The notes beneath the pieces are model-generated. The model ran no database searches. It was not told the DNA's origin and worked only from the letters and a program-made list of their open reading frames with translations. Shown piece after piece: positions 18,003-27,523 of a DNA stretch of 64,000 nucleotides. The DNA lies in assembly GCF_004353905.1 (NCBI RefSeq), contig NZ_SMOD01000004.1, forward strand, positions 62,001 through 126,000, written 5' to 3'. Source of the DNA: Paraburkholderia guartelaensis. Its GTDB lineage: Bacteria > Pseudomonadota > Gammaproteobacteria > Burkholderiales > Burkholderiaceae. Made by a program: the position numbers and the translations under genes. Numbering within the stretch: the stretch's first letter is position 1; the number at the start of each line of letters is the position of its first letter.

Positions 18003-19622
18003 CTAGTGATCGAACGCGGCTTTCAACAATTTTCGGGTGTAAGGATGGGCTGGGCTATCGAAGATATTCGAGACCTCTCCCGACTCGACGATCGCCCCGT
18101 CCTGCATCACCACCACCCGGTGCGCCATCGCGCCGATCACTTCCAGGTCGTGGCTGATGAACACGTAGCCCAGGTTGTACTTGCGTTGCAGATCCGTCAA
18201 CAATCTCAACACCTGTTGCTGGATCGAAACGTCGAGCGCGCTGGTCGGTTCGTCGAGCACGATCACGCGCGGCTCCAGCACGAGCGTACGCGCAATGGCG
18301 ATACGCTGACGCTGGCCGCCCGAAAACTCGTGCGGGTATCGTTGCAAAGCGGTGCGATCGAGGCCCACTTCGCGCAGCACACCGACGACGCGCTTGCGCC
18401 GCTCCTCGGTGGAAAGATCGGGCCGATGCAGCGCGAGCCCCTCCCCGACGATGCGCTCGATGGTCTGGCGCGGAGAAAGCGAACTGAACGGGTCCTGAAA
18501 GACAACCTGCAGATGCGAGCGCAACGACAGCCTTTCTCGCCCCCGATAACTCGCGATCGGCCGCCCCTGGAACTCGACGATACCGCCTGCCGTTCGCTGC
18601 AATCCCAACATCGCCATCGCAAGCGTCGTTTTGCCCGATCCGGACTCGCCGACGATGCCGAGCGTCTCGCCCTGGCGCACCGCAAGGTTCGCGTCATTCA
18701 CGGCGCGATAACGCCCCTTTTGCCACCAGCCGCGAAAACCCGGCAACTTCGTTGCGAAGTCGACGATCACGTCCTTCGCCTGCAAGAGAACCGGCGCGAT
18801 CGGCAGGACAGGCAGCACGTGGCGCTCGGGCCGGCTCGCGATGAGCCGTTGCGTGTACGGGTGTTGCGGCGCCTCGAAAATCTGCTCGACGGTGCCCGAC
18901 TCCACGAGCCTGCCCTTCTCCATCACGGCCACGCGTTGCGCGAAGCGGCGCACGAGGTTCAGGTCGTGCGTGATGAGCAAGACCGACATGCCGCGCCGTG
19001 CCGCCTCCTCGCGCTGCAACTCGAGCAGCAGATCGACGATCTGGCCGCGGATCGTCACATCGAGCGCCGTGGTCGGCTCGTCAGCGAGCAACAGGCGCGG
19101 ACGGCACGCGAGCGCCATCGCGATCATCACGCGCTGGCGCTGGCCGCCAGAGAGCTGATGCGGATAACTCGACACGCGCCGCCGTGCCTCGGTAATGCCC
19201 GTGCGCTCGAGCAGCCCCACCGCCTGCTCGTAGGCCGCTTTCTTCGAGACGCCGTCGTGCAGCACGATGGTTTCCGCGATCTGCTCGCCGATCGTGTAGA
19301 GCGGATTGAGCGCCGTCATCGGCTCCTGGAAGATCATCGCGACGTCGTTGCCGCGCAGACCGCGCATTGCGCGCTCGCTCTTCGCGAGCAGATCGTCGCC
19401 GTCGAGGCGGATGCTTCCGCTGATCTGCGCGTCTTGCAGCAGGCGCAGAACCGCGAGCGCGGTGACGGTCTTACCCGAGCCCGATTCGCCGACGAGCGCC
19501 ACGCGTTCGCCGCGCCCGATTGCGAGCGTCACGTCATCGACGGCGAGCGTCTCGTCGAAACGCACGCTCAAGTGCTCGATCGAGAGGAGCGGCGCGGTGT
19601 TGTCCTGAGGCACGGCGCTCAC
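18003..19622 (-). CDS. yejF: peptide ABC transporter, fused ATP-binding protein YejF
   Basis: 539 residues with two complete ABC domains. Each has a Walker A GESGSGKT, a signature ([12 protein letters not shown] in the first, [12 protein letters not shown] in the second), and Walker B ([24 protein letters not shown]). It energises the YejBE permease for oligopeptide import, including antimicrobial-peptide-like substrates in relatives. The GTG at 19622 overlaps the yejE stop as GTGA, and the usual domain start follows about 14 residues later; the frame is open upstream but without similarity. Last gene of yejABEF. Confidence 0.94.
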   Translation of the reverse strand: MSAVPQDNTAPLLSIEHLSVRFDETLAVDDVTLAIGRGERVALVGESGSGKTVTALAVLRLLQDAQISGSIRLDGDDLLAKSERAMRGLRGNDVAMIFQEPMTALNPLYTIGEQIAETIVLHDGVSKKAAYEQAVGLLERTGITEARRRVSSYPHQLSGGQRQRVMIAMALACRPRLLLADEPTTALDVTIRGQIVDLLLELQREEAARRGMSVLLITHDLNLVRRFAQRVAVMEKGRLVESGTVEQIFEAPQHPYTQRLIASRPERHVLPVLPIAPVLLQAKDVIVDFATKLPGFRGWWQKGRYRAVNDANLAVRQGETLGIVGESGSGKTTLAMAMLGLQRTAGGIVEFQGRPIASYRGRERLSLRSHLQVVFQDPFSSLSPRQTIERIVGEGLALHRPDLSTEERRKRVVGVLREVGLDRTALQRYPHEFSGGQRQRIAIARTLVLEPRVIVLDEPTSALDVSIQQQVLRLLTDLQRKYNLGYVFISHDLEVIGAMAHRVVVMQDGAIVESGEVSNIFDSPAHPYTRKLLKAAFDH

Positions 19623-20725
19623 TGGTTGCCTCCGGCCTTCATGGCGTCGGAAATGCGCGTGTCGAGTGCGTTGCGCAGCGCGTCGCCGATGAAGGTGAGC
19701 AGCAGCAGCGTCGCCACGAGCACGCCGAAAGTCGAGAGCGCGATCCACCATGCGTCGAGATTGCGCTTGCCCTGCGCGAGCAGCTCGCCAAGGCTCGGCG
19801 TGGGTGCGGGCACGCCAAGGCCGAGGAAGTCGAGACTGGTAAGCGCGAGAATCGCGCCGCTCATGCGAAACGGCAAGAACGTGATGACGGGCGTGAGGCT
19901 ATTGGGCAGCACGTGATGCCAGATGATCTGCCAGTTCGACAGGCCCATTGCGCGTGCGGCAAGCACATAGTCCTGGTTGCGGTTGCGCAGGAATTCGGCG
20001 CGAACGTAGTCGGACAATCCGATCCAGCCGAATAGCGAAAGCAGCACGATCAGCAGCACGAAGCCCGGCTCGAAGATCGCCGCGAAAATGATCAGCAGAT
20101 AAAGCTCGGGGAGCGAACTCCAGATCTCGATGAGACGCTGTCCAAAGATATCGACCTTGCCGCCGAAGTACCCTTGTACCGCGCCCGCCAGCACGCCGAG
20201 GAGCGTGCCGATGGCAGTCAGCACGAGCGCGAACTCCACCGACACGCGAAAGCCATAGAGCAGGCGGGCAAACAGATCGCGGCCGCTCTCGTCGGTGCCG
20301 AGCCAGTTCTGGCGCGACGGCGGCGCGGGGTTCGGCACTTTCGCGAAATAGTTGAGTGTGTCGTAGTAGTACGGGTTCGGCGGATAGATCGCGAAGTTGC
20401 CCGGCGCGTCGAAGCGGTGGCGAATATACGGATCGAGATAGTCGGCGGGCGTCGGGAAATCGCCGCCGAACGCGGTTTCCGGATAGTCCTTGAACAAGGG
20501 GAAATACAGGTGCCCGTCGTAGCGCACGACGATCGGCTTGTCGTTGCACCAGAGCGGACCCGCGAGACTCGCCGCAAACGCGACGAGAAACACGATCAGG
20601 CTCCAGTAGCCGAGGCGCTGCTGCTTGAAGCGCAGCCACACGCGGCGGGCGGGCGTGGGCGACTTGAAGGCGCGCACGCTCTCGGTACGCAGTTCGGGCT
20701 CGGCGCCGGCGCGGACTCGGTTCAA
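19619..20725 (-). CDS. yejE: peptide ABC transporter permease YejE
   Basis: 368 residues. An N-terminal membrane segment (YWSLIVFLVAFAASLAGPLW), a long periplasmic stretch and then the OppC-like permease domain with about five membrane helices and the EAA loop (RAMGLSNWQIIWHHVLPN). Contains the NWLGTDESGRDLFARLLYG motif typical of OppC/YejE proteins. The start is a TTG one base after the yejB stop, backed by GGAG seven bases upstream; no ATG is near. Translational coupling to yejB is likely. Confidence 0.94.
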   Translation of the reverse strand: MNRVRAGAEPELRTESVRAFKSPTPARRVWLRFKQQRLGYWSLIVFLVAFAASLAGPLWCNDKPIVVRYDGHLYFPLFKDYPETAFGGDFPTPADYLDPYIRHRFDAPGNFAIYPPNPYYYDTLNYFAKVPNPAPPSRQNWLGTDESGRDLFARLLYGFRVSVEFALVLTAIGTLLGVLAGAVQGYFGGKVDIFGQRLIEIWSSLPELYLLIIFAAIFEPGFVLLIVLLSLFGWIGLSDYVRAEFLRNRNQDYVLAARAMGLSNWQIIWHHVLPNSLTPVITFLPFRMSGAILALTSLDFLGLGVPAPTPSLGELLAQGKRNLDAWWIALSTFGVLVATLLLLTFIGDALRNALDTRISDAMKAGGNQ

Positions 20726-20726
20726 C

Positions 20727-21764
20727 TCAGCGCTCCAGTTGTTCGAATTGGATGCGGGGATCGACCCACACGTAGCACAGATCGGAAATCAGTTTGGTTA
20801 GCAGTCCGATCAACGTGAAGAGGTACAACGTGCCGAGCACGACCGGATAGTCGCGCCGCACGACGGATTCATACGAAAGCAGACCGAGCCCGTCGAGCGA
20901 GAACAACGTTTCGATCAGCAGGCTGCCGGTGAAGAACGCGCCGATGAACGCCGCCGGGAACCCCACCACGAGCGGCAGCAGCGCGTTGCGAAATACATGC
21001 TTCCAGAGCACGGTGCGCTCCGAGAGCCCTTTCGCGCGCGCGGTCAGCACGTATTGGCGGCGGATCTCTTCGAGAAAGGCGTTCTTGGTCAGCATGGTCG
21101 TGACGGCGAAACTTCCCACTACCGACGCCGTCACGGGCAGCGTGATGTGCCAGAGATAATCGAGAATCTTGCCGCCGAGCGAGAGCGTGTCCCAGTTGTC
21201 AGACGTGAGATTGCGCAGCGGGAAGAGCTGCAGGAACGAGCCGCCGCCGAACAGCACGAGCAGCAGCACGCCCAGCACGAAGCCCGGAATCGCGTAACCG
21301 ACGAGCACGACGAGACTCGTCACGAGGTCGAACCGCGAGCCGTTGCGCACCGCCTTCGCGATGCCCAACGGCACCGATATCAGATACGTGAGAAAGAAGG
21401 TCCAGAGGCCGATACTGATCGAAACCGGCAGCTTGGAAATAATCAGCGACCACACGCTCTGGTGATGGAAATAGCTCTGCCCGAGATCGAAGCGCGCAAA
21501 GCGCCCGAGCATCAGGAAATAGCGTTGCAGCGGCGGCTTGTCGAAGCCGTAAAGCTGCTTGAGCTGCGCGATCTGCTGCGCGTCCACGCCCGAGTGCGCG
21601 CGCATGCCGAATGGCATGCCCTGCTCCGCGCCCCGCCGCAATTCGCGTACCGCCTGTTCGACGGGGCCGCCCGGCACGAACTGGATCACACCGAAGGTCA
21701 GCGTAAGCACGCCGAGCAACGTCGGGATCATCAGCAGCAGGCGTTTGACGATGTAGCTCCACAT
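20727..21764 (-). CDS. yejB: peptide ABC transporter permease YejB
   Basis: 345 residues, OppB-like permease: an N-terminal helix MWSYIVKRLLLMIPTLLGVL, the typical FVPGGPVEQ segment, and an EAA loop (ARAKGLSERTVLWKHVFRNA) before the last two helices. About six membrane helices. Partner of YejE in the inner membrane. It starts 30 bp after yejA and ends one base before the yejE start codon. Confidence 0.95.
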   Translation of the reverse strand: MWSYIVKRLLLMIPTLLGVLTLTFGVIQFVPGGPVEQAVRELRRGAEQGMPFGMRAHSGVDAQQIAQLKQLYGFDKPPLQRYFLMLGRFARFDLGQSYFHHQSVWSLIISKLPVSISIGLWTFFLTYLISVPLGIAKAVRNGSRFDLVTSLVVLVGYAIPGFVLGVLLLVLFGGGSFLQLFPLRNLTSDNWDTLSLGGKILDYLWHITLPVTASVVGSFAVTTMLTKNAFLEEIRRQYVLTARAKGLSERTVLWKHVFRNALLPLVVGFPAAFIGAFFTGSLLIETLFSLDGLGLLSYESVVRRDYPVVLGTLYLFTLIGLLTKLISDLCYVWVDPRIQFEQLER

Positions 21765-21793
21765 GATTTCGATGCTTTCCGTCGTGTCCGTCG

Positions 21794-23716
21794 TTAATGA
21801 CCCGCCGCCTGTGGCGCGGACTGCGGCTTGAACCACCACGTCGAGATGATCCAGTCGTTCGCGCCATAGTACAGCGGCAATTTCGCCGGATAGGCCAGCG
21901 TGTTCTTGAACGCCACACGGTGCGTCGCGCTGTACCACTGCGGCACCACATAGTAGCCGTGCATCAGCACGCGGTCGAGCGCATGCGTGGCGTCGAGCAG
22001 TTGCTGGAGCGTCTGCGCCTGCGTGAGCGCCTTGAGGATCGCATCGACGGCTGGCGACTTCAGGCCGAGCAGATTGCCCGAACCCGGCTCGTCGGCGGCC
22101 TTGCTGCCGAAGCGGTCGACCTGTTCCGCGCCCGGCACCTGAACGTCGGGGAACTTGATGGTCGTCATGTCGAAGTCGAAGGCGTCGAGCCGCTTCTGGT
22201 AGAGCGCGAAATCGACCGAGCGATAGTTCACCTGGATGCCAAGGCGCCTGAGCGCCTGCGTGTATTGCGCCATGATCGGCGCCCACTGCGCCGAAGCGCT
22301 CGTGTCGTCGAGCACCTCGAACGTGAACGGCTCGCCCTTCTCGTTGCGCAGCGCGCCGTCGCGATAGGTCCAGCCGGCTTCAGCGAGCAGCGCGCGCGCC
22401 TTGAGCAGATTCGCGCGCAGCGATCCCGGCGGGGTCGTATCGGGCTGCAAGGGCGGCGGCCCGAACACGGCGGGATCGAGCGACTTGCGCCACGGCTCGA
22501 GCAAGGCAAGTTCGCCAGGCGATGGCAGCCCCTTTGCCTGCAGCTGCGTGTTCGCGAACCAGCTGTCGATGCGACGATACTGGCTATAGAACAGCATGCG
22601 GTTGAGCCACGGGAAGTCGAGCGCGAGATCGAGGGCACGGCGCACGCGCACGTCCTGGAACACGGGCTTGCGCAGATTCATGACGAAGCCCTGCATGCCG
22701 GTGCCGTTGTGCTGCGGGAACTCGCGCTTGATCAGTTCGCCGCTGTCGAAGCGCTTGCCGACATCGCGCCGCACCCAGTTGCGCGCAACGTATTCGACGA
22801 GCGCGTCGTACTCGCCCGCCTTGAAGGCCTCGAGGCGCGCCACGTCATCCGAATAGAGCTTGTAGGTCACGCGCTCGAAGTTGTTGGTGCCCACGCGCAC
22901 CGGCAGGTCCTTGCCCCAATAGTTGGGGTCGAGTTTGTAAGTGATCGTGCGGCCGTTCGAGTAGCGGTCGATCACATACGGGCCGCTGCCGATCGGTTGC
23001 TCGAACGCGAGCTGATCGAAGGCGATGCGGCTGCCGTCCGGGCGCAAACCCCATTTGTGCGAGAACACCGGCATGCCGCCCGCGATGAGCGGCAGCTCGC
23101 GATTATTGCTGCGGAACTCGAAGCGGATCGTCGCGGGATCGACCACCACCGCGCGCGTGATCTCGCTGAAATACGCCTGCATCGAGGGCGCGGCCTGGCG
23201 GCTTTTGAGCGTGTCGAGCGAGAACTTCACGTCTTCAGCCGTTACCGGATCGCCGTTCGAAAAACGCGCCTTCGGATTGATGTGGAATGTCACCGAAAGC
23301 GCGTCGGGCGCGATGCGGATATCGTCGGCGAGCAAGCCGTAGGCCGAGGCCACTTCGTCGAGGCTCCCCGTCGTGAGGCTCTCGAACAGCATGCCGAGCC
23401 CCGGCGCCGCGTTGCCGCGCAGCGTGAACGGGTTGAACTTGTCGAAGCTCGTGAGGCGGTCGGGATTGGCGAGGACGAGCGTGCCACCCTTGGGCGCATC
23501 CGGATTCACATAGTCGAAGTGTGCGAATCCCTGCGGATATTTGGGTTCGCCGTACTGCGCAATGGCGTAGACCGCGTGCGCGCCCGGCATGGCCAGCAGC
23601 CCGAATCCGAGCGCAAGACACATCGCCGCCAGCCTTTTGCCAAGTGCGAGCCGTGCCGCAGGAACGGTTGCCCCAAGCGCGCCGAGCGCCGTCCTGCCTC
23701 GCGTTCCTGTCGTCAT
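21794..23716 (-). CDS. yejA: periplasmic peptide-binding protein YejA
   Basis: 640 residues, family 5 extracellular solute-binding protein. A signal peptide ends near GAHA-VY after a long basic n-region (residues 1-31); Met32 is an alternative start closer to the hydrophobic core. The mature part begins AIAQYGEPKYPQGFAHFDYV, typical of YejA, and carries the Leu/Asn-rich FNPFTLRGNAAPGL region. It delivers peptides to YejBE. First gene of a four-gene unit, divergent from fabI across 108 bp. Confidence 0.95.
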   Translation of the reverse strand: MTTGTRGRTALGALGATVPAARLALGKRLAAMCLALGFGLLAMPGAHAVYAIAQYGEPKYPQGFAHFDYVNPDAPKGGTLVLANPDRLTSFDKFNPFTLRGNAAPGLGMLFESLTTGSLDEVASAYGLLADDIRIAPDALSVTFHINPKARFSNGDPVTAEDVKFSLDTLKSRQAAPSMQAYFSEITRAVVVDPATIRFEFRSNNRELPLIAGGMPVFSHKWGLRPDGSRIAFDQLAFEQPIGSGPYVIDRYSNGRTITYKLDPNYWGKDLPVRVGTNNFERVTYKLYSDDVARLEAFKAGEYDALVEYVARNWVRRDVGKRFDSGELIKREFPQHNGTGMQGFVMNLRKPVFQDVRVRRALDLALDFPWLNRMLFYSQYRRIDSWFANTQLQAKGLPSPGELALLEPWRKSLDPAVFGPPPLQPDTTPPGSLRANLLKARALLAEAGWTYRDGALRNEKGEPFTFEVLDDTSASAQWAPIMAQYTQALRRLGIQVNYRSVDFALYQKRLDAFDFDMTTIKFPDVQVPGAEQVDRFGSKAADEPGSGNLLGLKSPAVDAILKALTQAQTLQQLLDATHALDRVLMHGYYVVPQWYSATHRVAFKNTLAYPAKLPLYYGANDWIISTWWFKPQSAPQAAGH

Positions 23717-23824
23717 AGATCGGTAATTGTCCGGGCTGGCTTGTCAGTTGTGAGAGAATTCTACCCAAACCACGCGGCGCCGCCCCCACAGGCGCTGGCG
23801 CATTGACCTGATTTAGGAGAATTC

Positions 23825-24613
23825 ATGGGCTTCCTCGCTGGCAAACGCATCCTGTTGACCGGCCTGTTGTCGAACCGTTCGATCGCGTACGGCATCGCGC
23901 AGGCATGCAAGCGCGAAGGCGCGGAACTGGCGTTCACGTACGTCGGCGACCGCTTCAAGGACCGTATCACCGAGTTCGCACAAGAATTCGGCAGCGACCT
24001 CGTGTTCCCCTGCGATGTGGCCGACGACGCGCAAATCGAAGCGCTCTTCACGGACCTCAAGAAGCACTGGGATACGCTCGACGGCCTCGTCCACTCGATC
24101 GGCTTTGCGCCGCGCGAGGCGATCGCGGGTGACTTCCTCGACGGCATGACGCGCGAGAACTTCCGCATCGCCCACGATATTTCGGCATACAGCTTCCCGG
24201 CGCTCGCCAAGGCCGCCAAGCCGATGCTCGCCCAGAACGCTTCACTGCTGACGCTGACCTATCTCGGCGCAGAGCGCGCCATCCCGAACTACAACACGAT
24301 GGGCGTCGCGAAAGCCGCACTCGAAGCGAGCGTGCGTTATCTCGCGGTGGCGCTCGGTGCGCAAGGCGTACGCGTGAACGGCATCTCCGCCGGCCCGATC
24401 AAGACGCTTGCCGCAAGCGGCATCAAGGGCTTTGGCAAGATTCTCGAGTTTGTCGAGAACAACGCCCCGCTGCAGCGTAACGTGACCATCGAGCAGGTCG
24501 GCAATTCCGCCGCGTTCCTGCTCTCCGATCTGGCAGCCGGGGTGACCGCCGAGATCATGCACGTCGACTCGGGCTTCAACGCCGTGGTCGGCGGCATGGC
24601 CGGCCTCGAGTAA
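23825..24613 (+). CDS. fabI: enoyl-[acyl-carrier-protein] reductase (NADH)
   Basis: 262 residues, usual length. Reduces trans-2-enoyl-ACP in the last step of each fatty-acid elongation cycle. The nucleotide-binding start ITGLL-type sequence ([17 protein letters not shown]) and the FabI-type catalytic pair Tyr156 and Lys163 (Y-x6-K), with Tyr146 ahead, are present. This is the triclosan-target family. AGGAG stands 6 bp before the ATG. Followed by its own terminator, so monocistronic. Confidence 0.96.
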   Translation: MGFLAGKRILLTGLLSNRSIAYGIAQACKREGAELAFTYVGDRFKDRITEFAQEFGSDLVFPCDVADDAQIEALFTDLKKHWDTLDGLVHSIGFAPREAIAGDFLDGMTRENFRIAHDISAYSFPALAKAAKPMLAQNASLLTLTYLGAERAIPNYNTMGVAKAALEASVRYLAVALGAQGVRVNGISAGPIKTLAASGIKGFGKILEFVENNAPLQRNVTIEQVGNSAAFLLSDLAAGVTAEIMHVDSGFNAVVGGMAGLE

Positions 24614-24664
24614 GCCTCTGTTTGCGTTGCGTGCGCGTCGTTGCGCGCGCAACGGCAAGAATGC

Positions 24665-24689
24665 AAAAGCCGCCCACTGGGCGGCTTTT
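24665..24689. terminator. terminator after fabI (bidirectional)
   Basis: Perfect 11-bp stem AAAAGCCGCCC/GGGCGGCTTTT with a three-base loop, followed by CTTTT. Confidence 0.93.
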
Positions 24690-24760
24690 CTTTTGGCGTG
24701 GCGCTTGATGTGCCATGCGCGCCGTGTCACGCGCATCACGCCGGCAACGAGCCTCGCGGC

Positions 24761-25111
24761 TTAGTGCCAGTGTCCCGGAGGACCACCGTGGTCGCGATCA
24801 TAGTGGCCGCGGCCCGGGCCGTCATAGCCGCCATGGTGGCGATACCAGTCGTCGCGCCCCCAGTAGCGGCGGCCATCCCAGTAACGGTCACCGTGCCAGC
24901 CGATGACGATGGCCGGCGGCGCGGCATAAACAGGAGCCGGCTGATAGACGACCGGCGGCGGAGGCGGCGGCGCGTAGACCGGTTGCGGAGCGACATAAAC
25001 CGGGGCCGGAATACCGATGTTGACACCAACGCTCACGCCAGCCATAGCAGCGCTCGATGCGCCGATAGCCACGCCCCCGAGCAGCATTGCAACAACACGT
25101 GGGAACTTCAT
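24761..25111 (-). CDS. small exported Pro/Tyr/Gly-rich protein of unknown function
   Basis: 116 residues. A signal peptide (MKFPRVVAMLLGGVAIGASS, cleavage near AMA-GV) is followed by a run with YVAPQPVYAPPPPPPVVYQP and a C-terminal part rich in Trp, Tyr, Arg, Asp, His and Gly (WHGDRYWDGRRYWGRDDWYR). It resembles the YXWGXW-repeat type of small envelope proteins common in Burkholderia. Start supported by AAAGGTGAG upstream, and a TATATT -10-like box lies about 50 bp before it. Function not known. Confidence 0.82.
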   Translation of the reverse strand: MKFPRVVAMLLGGVAIGASSAAMAGVSVGVNIGIPAPVYVAPQPVYAPPPPPPVVYQPAPVYAAPPAIVIGWHGDRYWDGRRYWGRDDWYRHHGGYDGPGRGHYDRDHGGPPGHWH

Positions 25112-25525
25112 GGACTCACCTTTCGGGTTTGATGTTTTGTTGAAGCCAATATAACGCAGGGCTTTCGCCCGCGTATTTCAAACTTGTAATAACTGATGCA
25201 CAAACCTGGCCTGCGTTCGATGTCGTTACGTCTCGTTACACTGGGCGGCGGATGGCCAACAGCGCCGGGGAGAATAGCACCGCTTGCGAGGGTGTGCAGG
25301 AGACTCCGCACGACTCACGAAGCCCATTCCATTTATCGGCGCCTCAATGCAAAACCTTTGCGCTCGAGTGCGCCATCGCAATTTGCCTGGCATTCCTGAC
25401 GATCCTTGCAGCGCCTCTTCCCTGCCTTCGAGCGACGACTGATTGCCTCCTCACATCGAGCAATTTGCGACCCAAAAAAACAAAAACCCCGCAAGCCGAG
25501 ACTTGCGGGGTTCCGCCGCCATTAC
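25112..25525. other. 414-bp gene-free region before tRNA-Ser
   Basis: Contains the likely promoter of the small exported protein (TATATT near 25149 on the minus strand), the tRNA-Ser terminator at its right end, and otherwise no supported feature. Confidence 0.5.
25472..25512 (-). terminator. terminator of tRNA-Ser
   Basis: Perfect 11-bp stem AACCCCGCAAG/CTTGCGGGGTT with loop CCGAGA, followed on the minus strand by a T-rich tract. Confidence 0.93.
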
Positions 25526-25619
25526 TGGCGGAGACGGAGGGATTCGAACCCTCGATCCAGGTTTTGGCCCAGATGCTCCCTTAGCAGGGGAGTGCCTTCG
25601 ACCTCTCGGCCACGTCTCC
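25526..25619 (-). tRNA. tRNA-Ser(GCT)
   Basis: 94 nt with a long variable arm and encoded CCA. Acceptor GGAGACG/CGTCTCC; anticodon loop CTGCTAA with GCT. Reads AGC/AGU codons. Confidence 0.97.
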
Positions 25620-25663
25620 CGAAAACTTCGTTCGCGCCAGGGAGGCAGCGCAACGAAGCCAAG

Positions 25664-25692
25664 ATAATAGCGGGTTAGCGCCTTCCGGTCAA
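25664..25692 (-). promoter_or_regulatory. sigma-70 promoter of tRNA-Ser
   Basis: Minus-strand TTGACC, 17 bp, TATTAT, with T/A-rich sequence upstream. Start point about 38 bp before the mature 5' end. Confidence 0.92.
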
Positions 25693-25819
25693 TTCATACG
25701 ACGCTTTTTTGCAAAGTTTTTTCTGCAAGCGCACAACGGACGTCGTGCGCGGCATCGCGGATCAGAATCGAGCGGAAAAACCGCGTCACACCCTCGTCAC
25801 ATAGCGATAACGCAGCGAT

Positions 25820-27070
25820 TTACGCGTGCTCGAGGTCGAACGCCTTGTGCAGCGCGCGCACCGCCAGCTCCATGTACTTCTCGTCGATCAGCACCGAGAT
25901 CTTGATTTCCGAGGTCGAGATCATCTGGATGTTGATGCCCTCTTCCGAGAGCGTGCGGAACATCTTGCTCGCCACGCCCACGTGCGAGCGCATACCCACG
26001 CCGACCACCGAAACCTTCGATACCTTCGCGTCGCCGAGCACCTGCTCCGCGCTCACGTGGCCTTTCACCTGGTTGTTGAGGACGTCGATGGCGCGCTGAT
26101 AGTCGCCGCGCGGCACCGTGAACGTGAAGTCGGTCTTGCCGGCCACGCTCTGGTTCTGGATGATCATGTCGACGTCGATATTCGCGTCCGCCACCGGGCC
26201 GAGGATCTGATACGCAATGCCCGGCTTGTCAGGCACGCCCATGACGATGATGCGGGCCTCGTCGCGCTGGAACGCGATACCCGAGATGACTGCTTTTTCC
26301 ATGGTCTCGTCTTCTTCAAAAGTAATCAGGGTGCCCGAGGACATTTCCTCGTCGAGGTTCATCATCGGGTCGGTCAGGCTGGAGAGCACACGCGTCTTCA
26401 CCTGATACTTGCCCGCGAATTCCACCGAGCGGATCTGCAGCACTTTCGAGCCGAGGCTGGCCATTTCCAGCATCTCTTCGAACGTAATGCGGTCGAGACG
26501 GCGTGCGTCGTCGACCACACGCGGGTCGGTCGTGTAGACGCCGTCGACGTCCGTATAGATCAGGCATTCGTCGGCCTTCAGCGCCGCGGCGACTGCAACC
26601 GCCGACGTGTCCGAGCCGCCGCGGCCGAGCGTGGTGATATGGCCTTCCGGGTCGATGCCCTGGAAGCCCGTGATCACGACCACCTTGCCGTCGTCGAGAT
26701 CGGCCAGCACGCGCTCGCCGTCGATGTCGTTGATGCGGGCCTTGGTGAACGAGCTGTCGGTTTTGACCGGCACTTGCCAGCCGGTGTAGCTGATGGCGTC
26801 GACGCCTGCTTCCTGCAGGGCGATCGACAAAAGGCCGACGCTCACCTGCTCACCGGTCGACGCAATCATGTCGAGCTCGCGCGGGCTGGGCTGCGGCGAA
26901 ATTTCTTTCGCGAGACCGAGCAGACGATTGGTTTCGCCGGACATCGCCGAAGGCACGACGACCATCTTGTGGCCAGCCTTGTGCCATTTGGCGACGCGCT
27001 TGGCGACGTTCTTGATGCGCTCGACCGAGCCCATCGAGGTGCCGCCGTATTTGTGTACGATGAGTGCCAT
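25820..27070 (-). CDS. lysC: aspartate kinase
   Basis: 416 residues. Phosphorylates aspartate, the first step to Lys, Met, Thr and Ile. The kinase starts with KYGGTSMGS, keeps the VVPSAMSGETNRLL and TLGRGGSDTSAVA segments, and is followed by two ACT domains (about 265-335 and 345-410) that mediate feedback by lysine and/or threonine. Length fits the alpha chain of monofunctional aspartokinases; an internal beta-chain start (near residue 245) is possible as in other bacteria. Upstream lies a long leader with a candidate promoter. Confidence 0.96.
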   Translation of the reverse strand: MALIVHKYGGTSMGSVERIKNVAKRVAKWHKAGHKMVVVPSAMSGETNRLLGLAKEISPQPSPRELDMIASTGEQVSVGLLSIALQEAGVDAISYTGWQVPVKTDSSFTKARINDIDGERVLADLDDGKVVVITGFQGIDPEGHITTLGRGGSDTSAVAVAAALKADECLIYTDVDGVYTTDPRVVDDARRLDRITFEEMLEMASLGSKVLQIRSVEFAGKYQVKTRVLSSLTDPMMNLDEEMSSGTLITFEEDETMEKAVISGIAFQRDEARIIVMGVPDKPGIAYQILGPVADANIDVDMIIQNQSVAGKTDFTFTVPRGDYQRAIDVLNNQVKGHVSAEQVLGDAKVSKVSVVGVGMRSHVGVASKMFRTLSEEGINIQMISTSEIKISVLIDEKYMELAVRALHKAFDLEHA

Positions 27071-27523
27071 TGTCGTTCTGAACTGGAGATGTTACCGCGC
27101 TGGCGCACTGAAGGATTGGGCCGCCCGGACGCTTGGGGCCACGGCGGCGGCTTCAGCGCGTGCAGCACGCGCGGGTTTTGCCTCAGGGGCGCGAAGGCCG
27201 GCGCATCGGATCCACATCGTGTCGATACGTATCGATGCGCGCTGGTGCCTTGCACTCGCGCCCTGCCCGCATGCCGCTACGACGTCCCTGCAACCGTCGG
27301 ATACCGCTCGAAGGAAAAATCGCGCCTTCACAGCACACGCCGCTTTTGACGGCGTCCGTGAACGCGAAAAAGCGGGCTGGACAAACGACTTACACTACCC
27401 GATTGACGTCCAAATTACAAGACGGAACAAGCTTGCGGATGCCGAAAAAGGCTTGCGCCGCAAGGATTTGCGGGGGAACGATCGCAATTCCATCGGCGAA
27501 TTGGACTGGCTTCGAACGCGACT
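27071..27523 (-). other. 453-bp gene-free region: lysC leader
   Basis: A long leader if transcription starts at the candidate promoter near 27392-27420. A short GTG-initiated frame of 79 codons (27331-27092) has no family support. I looked for a lysine riboswitch (conserved core) and saw nothing convincing. Confidence 0.45.
27392..27420 (-). promoter_or_regulatory. candidate promoter of lysC
   Basis: Minus-strand TTGTAA, 17 bp, TAGTGT. Start point about 27385, giving a leader of about 315 nt. Confidence 0.55.

Noticed and set aside
27092..27331. 79-codon GTG frame in the lysC leader as a gene
   Set aside because: Arg/Ala-rich composition typical of shadow frames, no ribosome-binding site and no family resemblance.
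27071..27391. Lysine riboswitch
   Set aside because: I could not find the conserved core helices; this family is also uncommon in Burkholderiaceae.
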